Of a stretch of DNA of 64,000 nucleotides, positions 59,790-64,000 are shown one piece after another (positions within the stretch are counted from its first letter, which is position 1; each line of letters starts with the position of its first letter). Both the position numbers and the translations under genes were made by a program. The stretch lies in the NCBI RefSeq assembly GCF_963678635.1, contig NC_087067.1, forward strand, positions 22,511,547 to 22,575,546, written 5' to 3'. This DNA is from Symsagittifera roscoffensis. Taxonomy: Eukaryota > Xenacoelomorpha > Acoela > Convolutidae. The notes beneath the pieces are model-generated. The model did no database searches, was not told the DNA's origin, and saw nothing but the letters and a program-made list of their open reading frames with translations.

Positions 59790-60164
59790 TGGAACCAGTT
59801 CTAAGCTAGCATTTATAGACCAATTATATTAATGATGGAATATCACTATAAAATATTTATAACTAACCAATCATATTCCATCTCTAACATTTACACTTAT
59901 TTGTAAGCGCTGAAACTATTTGTAGTTTCAGCACCAGAACAAATTGAATGAAACTTAGAATACAGTTGTTCTCCTTCTGGCAACATAAACCAGTATACAC
60001 TAGATCTATTGAGACTAGGAGACACAAGAGTAAGATTAAAATTGGTATTAGACTGGAAGATTAAGATTGGAAGTTGCACGAATCTATCCGGTCGAAAATA
60101 AGATAGCGTGACGAGCAAACGGTCTGAAATTACTCTATGAGTACAGTCACTAGAACAAAACTCA
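59790..60164 (+). repeat. 3' LTR (copy L4)
   Basis: TGGAACCAG start, AACTCA end, TATAAAA at 59847-59853, hairpin at 59907-59934. Differs from L3 by a few substitutions and small indels, so the insertion is not fresh. Confidence 0.88.
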
Positions 60165-60190
60165 TTCGATTGAAGACAACCATTTTACAG

Positions 60191-60225
60191 GTTTGTTTGT
60201 TTGTTTGTTTGTTTGTTTGTTTGTT
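60191..60225. repeat. (GTTT)n microsatellite
   Basis: About eight uninterrupted GTTT units, 22 bp after the TTCG duplication of the LTR element. Confidence 0.95.
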
Positions 60226-60654
60226 AGACTTTTTGATTTTGGTCCTAACAAGAGAGAAACATCTGATTCCTTTTTACGGCAGTAGGGCTCATGAAAGACT
60301 TTCTGAGAATCTAGATTGTTTTTTGATATATCAGTTTTTTTGTTAATTGGTCGTTACACGATTTGATTTGACTTGAAGCAGATGAACTAGATTTTGCGTT
60401 TTTTTTTACATGACTAGGCCCCAATAGTTCAAAACATTTAGATCAAGCTTCTTTGATCTATTTCGAGTCTTTTTTATTCATCTCTTTTTGTAGTTTTTGT
60501 AGTGATGCGGGGAATTTTCATTAAAATATTTTTTCTGAAAACGGGGTTGTGTTTTTTGTAATTGTTTGTGGCATTTCATCTGTTTCGGAAAGTAGCCAGT
60601 TTGCCTAGCAGTGCTACTGGTCTTTTTGCAACAGATTTTGATTTATTGTAAGCC

Positions 60655-61440
60655 CGGATTGACCTCCATACACCGAAAAAGTTTACCATACAATTCCACA
60701 CATCAAGTTTGTGGGAAAATGCTTGCCATATATTTTTCATACAAATTCGAAAAATAATGAAAAAAGATATAAAACTAATTTCTGTCGCAGTTTGATTATA
60801 AAAACACAATCTGGTAATAAAAATCCAAGGTTTTCGTTTTTTTGAAAAAATGCTTATCATACAATTCCCATATATGGAAATTTATGACTAGTGTTTTTTT
60901 TTGATGGCGACAGAAAAACTTTTCACCAAAATTTTTTTGTTTTTTTTTTCAACCGCAAATCGTTTTTTTGTACGCAAACAAACGTGTCTGATGTTTTGTA
61001 CGCAAACAAACGTGTCAAACGTGTGTTATAATGTCTGATAAATTATAGGTCAAATTTTTAAAATAATCGCCGTTGAAAATTTTCTCTAAACTTTAAAAGT
61101 TTGTTAATTTTGTTATATCACTTGTGAAAGACGGCTCGAAGACAACCAGTCGTTTTCTATGCATTGTAAATGCATGAACCGTCCAAACTTTGGTGTTTTG
61201 AGTAAACCAAGGGATTTGCCACTTGTGTTCGGTTGCAAACACAAAGAAAATTTTTCGAAAATTAAATTTAGAAACAAAAAATCAACTTTTTGGTTTATGG
61301 AAAAACATATATCGTACAATTCTCATATATGGAAAAATACTTATCGGAGAGTTTTCTTACAATTTTCTGTACGTATGGAATTGTGTGAAATTCTATGACA
61401 AGAAGTTTTTTATATATGGAAATGGTATCATAAGAAGTTT
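60655..61440. repeat. Region of scattered CATACAATTCC / CATATATGG repeats
   Basis: Variants of CATACAATTCCCATATATGG occur at about 60683, 60848, 61312 and 61415, partly inverted. Inside, TGTACGCAAACAAACGTGTC is repeated in tandem at 60965-61020. No gene seen. Confidence 0.5.
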
Positions 61441-61949
61441 TGGTCAACCCGGGAGTGCATGAAGTTGTGACACGATGATTTCTAAGTTCGGTGAGATATC
61501 ATTTCCTATGAACTTTATTTCGGTGCTTTCTGTCAACAATAATTTCTGATTGTTTTTTTCCACCTAGTTAGTTGTTGTGAAAGTGAACTTTTCCAATCAT
61601 CTTAGTAGTACTTCCAAAATTTAGCAAACATTTCCAATGGTTCAGTTTCCTAAAACGATCACAATTTTATTTTTTTCATTTTTTCATTGTAATTTGGTTA
61701 TTTAAGGATTGTTTTCACCCAGTAAAGTTTTCAGAGCTTAATTAATTATTAGTTCATATTTATTTGTTGAGATACGAATTTCAACACACATAAAGTCTTT
61801 TCTACGTTTTAAACTAAAGTTGGTTACCTTGGTTACTTGTCGTTCAATTAATTTGTTTTCTGCCTTACTTTGATATTTTTGTTACTTTTTTATATTACTC
61901 AAAAACTGAATTTTGTTGCTTTCAACAATTTTGTTAAATTATTAGAAAT

Positions 61950-62400
61950 ATTGGGGGGGGGGAGTTGGAGGTGGAATAATCCACCTTCCATTACCCCCCG
62001 TAGCGTTTGCCAATTTACAACCACCCCCCGGGGGGGGGGGGGGGGGGGTTGGGGGGGCTTTCAGTGAGGGTGGGTTCAGGTGGAGGAGGGGTGGTGGGTT
62101 CATGTGGGGTGGGGGTGTTCAGGTGGGGGTGCTCAGGGGGTCTTCAGGTGGGGGTGCTCAGGTGTTGCTCAGAGGGAAGGTGTTCAGGGGGGTTTAGGGG
62201 GGTTCACGGGGGGGTTCAGATAGAAGAGAGAGGTGGTTTGTTGGGGGGATGTTCAGTCAGTTGGGGGGATGTTCAGTTGGGGGGGGGGGGTTTGTTCAGG
62301 TGGGGGGGTGTTTAGTGGGGGAGTTTCAGTGGGAGGGAAGGGGAGCAGAGGGAAAAACATTAGGGGATTGAAGGGGAGCAAAGGGGTAAACGTTAGGGGA
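61950..62400 (+). repeat. G-rich minisatellite-like tract
   Basis: G runs of 4-17 bases are separated by TTCAG, TGCTCAG and TGTTCAG units, for example GGTGGGGGTGTTCAGGTGG. Strong strand asymmetry in an otherwise AT-rich region. Open frames crossing it are compositional artefacts. Confidence 0.85.
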
Positions 62401-63197
62401 AGCTTAACGGAACCTTTTTGCAACTTTAGGTTTAGAAATGTGTTAGGCCGTACAATCGCTTTGCAAAGTTTCCGCATAATTCGTTTGATAAATGCAGAAA
62501 ATCTTGCAAAACTTTGCTCGACGCTCGAAACAAAAACAAAGTGGAAAAAAAATCCATTTTAATGTGATTTACTACTTGTTATGAAATTCATTATAATGGT
62601 TTCCAAATGAATTATAATGGATTTTGTTTTGGCGAGAAAAAAAACGGATTTAATTCCAAATTTTGTCGAATTTTTTTGTCTGAACGTAACATGGGAATCG
62701 ATTATATTTACAACTTTTTAAGCCACAAAAAACCATTATAATTGATTTGTTTTCACTTTTCTTAAATGCGGGTAGCATTTGAGTGAAAGAACTGTTTCTA
62801 TGCCGATTTCGATCTTGTTTATAATGTTGTTATCTTCTTTTATGTTGTAGATGTCTAACTTTTCAAAATAGCTACCATTTCTTACAAAGTTGGATTCCGT
62901 AGAGGGATCTTGTTGTTTGCTGGCGGTTTTGTTATCAGCGTATTTTATTGCGAACTATGTTTGATTTTGAGTTCGGTCTGAACTCCTATGACGTTTGGCG
63001 AAGTTGTTGTACGTGAACAGGGTACTTCTGTTTTCAGGTATCTTAAGGAATGCTTCATTCTTCATAAAAAGCATGTTCTAGGAGTAACATGCAACAAGTG
63101 TTCTTATGTTCTTTTGTTGGATTCTTTTGCTTTTTTTGTGTACTGATAAAAGCTACTACATCATAAGTAGATTTCATAAATCTTATAGAAAATTTAG
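62401..63197. other. Gene-free stretch
   Basis: AT-rich. A short repeat of ATTATAATGG occurs around 62590-62625. Nothing else recognised. Confidence 0.5.
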
Positions 63198-63408
63198 GGC
63201 TCTTTTTCCTTTTCCCCCCACCTGCAGTTTTTTATAATTAAAATTACTGTTCGCATTATCTGATTGTCATGCAAATTGACATGCGATTAAATTAGGCCAT
63301 GGCATAATGCGAATAAAACATATTTGATCTTCATAAATAACTTTGTAAAATCATTCGTTAGACCTTAAATTCGATGCTCATGTCAGATGGGGGGTTAGAA
63401 AAAGAACC
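63198..63408. mobile_element. 'GGCTCTTTTCC' MITE, copy H
   Basis: Starts GGCTCTTTTTCCTTTTCCCC and ends GGGGGGTTAGAAAAAGAACC. The interior (AAACATATTTGATCTTCATA, TTAGACCTTAAATTCGATG) matches copies E-G. The flanking 8-mers do not match well. Confidence 0.72.
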
Positions 63409-63639
63409 AATTTTGTCCAAAGTTCTACTCCAAAATAACTCCTAACAATTTTTGCCTTCAAGTCACCCAGGTTACAGTTTTTTGCTAGCGGTTGTAGAGT
63501 TTCGGGAAATTTTTCCAGTGTTTTTAAACTTTGAAATTTGAAACTTTAAAATTTGTTACCGTAGCTAAAAATGTTCTAAGTAATTCCCAAAATTCTGCTA
63601 TGTTGTTAACAAGAAATGTTTTCCTTGACGTGAAAAAAA

Positions 63640-63870
63640 CCATGTTCAAAAATTTAAATGGATTCCACAAACAAATTTCAGTGGATTCTGCGTACAAATA
63701 CCTGTAACGTAACTTTTGTCGGCTAGTTCTTCTGGAATCCGCAATTGTAAGTGGATTCCGCAAAATATAAGTGGAGTCCACAAATGTAAGTGGAACCCGC
63801 AAAATTTGTAAGCGAAATCCGCAAATGTAAGCGGATTCCGCAAATTGTGAGTGGATTCCGCATTTTTGCT
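63640..63870. repeat. Minisatellite of about 20 bp (GTAAGTGGATTCCGCAAAT)
   Basis: At least eight imperfect units such as GTGGATTCCGCAAATTGTGA, GTAAGCGGATTCCGC and GTAAGTGGAACCCGC. The same motif is scattered at 36640-36830. Confidence 0.8.
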
Positions 63871-64000
63871 GATTACTGAACTTGCATATGAACAATTAAA
63901 AGCTAGAGGTGGAATATTTGATTTGTTATCTATAGCAACGCGCAATTTGAAAGCAAGGACTTATGAATTTATCGTTCAAATCTTGGGCATGATTCTGTAG

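Larger units (their letters stand above)
58551..60164 (+). mobile_element. Complete non-autonomous LTR element (TRIM-like), 1.6 kb
   Basis: Two closely similar LTRs, 58551-58929 and 59790-60164, enclose 860 bp. The element is flanked by the 4-bp duplication TTCG (58547-58550 and 60165-60168). A primer site TGGTGCGAC follows the 5' LTR and CCCCGGATGGG precedes the 3' LTR. The interior has no retroviral gene. The LTRs are the same family as those of the 25982-35810 element, which could have supplied the proteins. Confidence 0.87.

Noticed and set aside
61870-62562. Gly/Val/Trp-rich open frames over the G-rich tract
   Set aside because: They follow from poly-G composition and lack any other coding evidence.
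63190-63416. 8-bp duplication around MITE copy H
   Set aside because: AAATTTAG and AATTTTGT match at only some positions.
1-64000. CRISPR arrays, rRNA genes, bacterial operons, complete tRNAs
   Set aside because: No regularly spaced repeats, no rRNA-like sequence, no tRNA with full cloverleaf. The window is clearly eukaryotic.

Overview
This window is AT-rich eukaryotic DNA with spliced introns, abundant transposable elements and one assembly gap of 200 Ns (35179-35378). An animal genome is clear: there is a spliced four-exon gene for a claudin/PMP22-like tetraspan protein, plus Ty3/Gypsy, BEL/Pao, LINE and FLYWCH-MULE remnants. The two Gypsy relics at 1-2772 and 43340-46500 look to me like the Tor group known from appendicularian tunicates (Oikopleura). 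My best guess is therefore an appendicularian, probably one with an expanded genome, because the gene's introns are 3-10 kb. This assignment is from recognition only and needs a database search.

Layout. 1-2772: minus-strand Tor-like Gypsy relic (gag, protease, RT, RNase H) cut by the window edge. 3788-23309: the only gene I regard as functional, a 250-residue tetraspan protein in four exons, with all three introns in phase 1. Its introns carry a Tc1-like foldback (5508-6241), a FLYWCH-MULE transposase relic (about 12190-13445), a nested palindrome (14496-15240), a diverged tandem duplication and MITE copies. 25982-35810: a large LTR retroelement with RT/RNase H, integrase remnants, an Env-like region and an unidentified roughly 470-codon reading frame next to the 3' LTR. 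37696-41712: a LINE whose 5' half is inverted exactly as twin-priming predicts. 41750-43000 and 47570-48580: copies of a 'CAGnGGCGGATC' DNA-transposon family. 43340-46500: a second Tor-like relic with RT and RNase H deleted. 48190-58180 and 63198-63408: eight copies of a short 'GGCTCTTTTCC' element, five with exact 8-bp target-site duplications, one of them inserted in the arm of a 1.3-kb foldback. 53100-57180: BEL/Pao relic. 58551-60164: a complete 1.6-kb non-autonomous LTR element sharing LTRs with the 26-36 kb element. 61950-62400: a strongly G-rich tract.

Apart from the tetraspan gene, essentially every recognised coding stretch is a decayed mobile-element gene. The most useful results are the exact gene model, the autonomous/non-autonomous LTR pair with a covarying LTR hairpin, the unidentified 3' reading frame, the twin-primed LINE, and the MITE family with exact target duplications.
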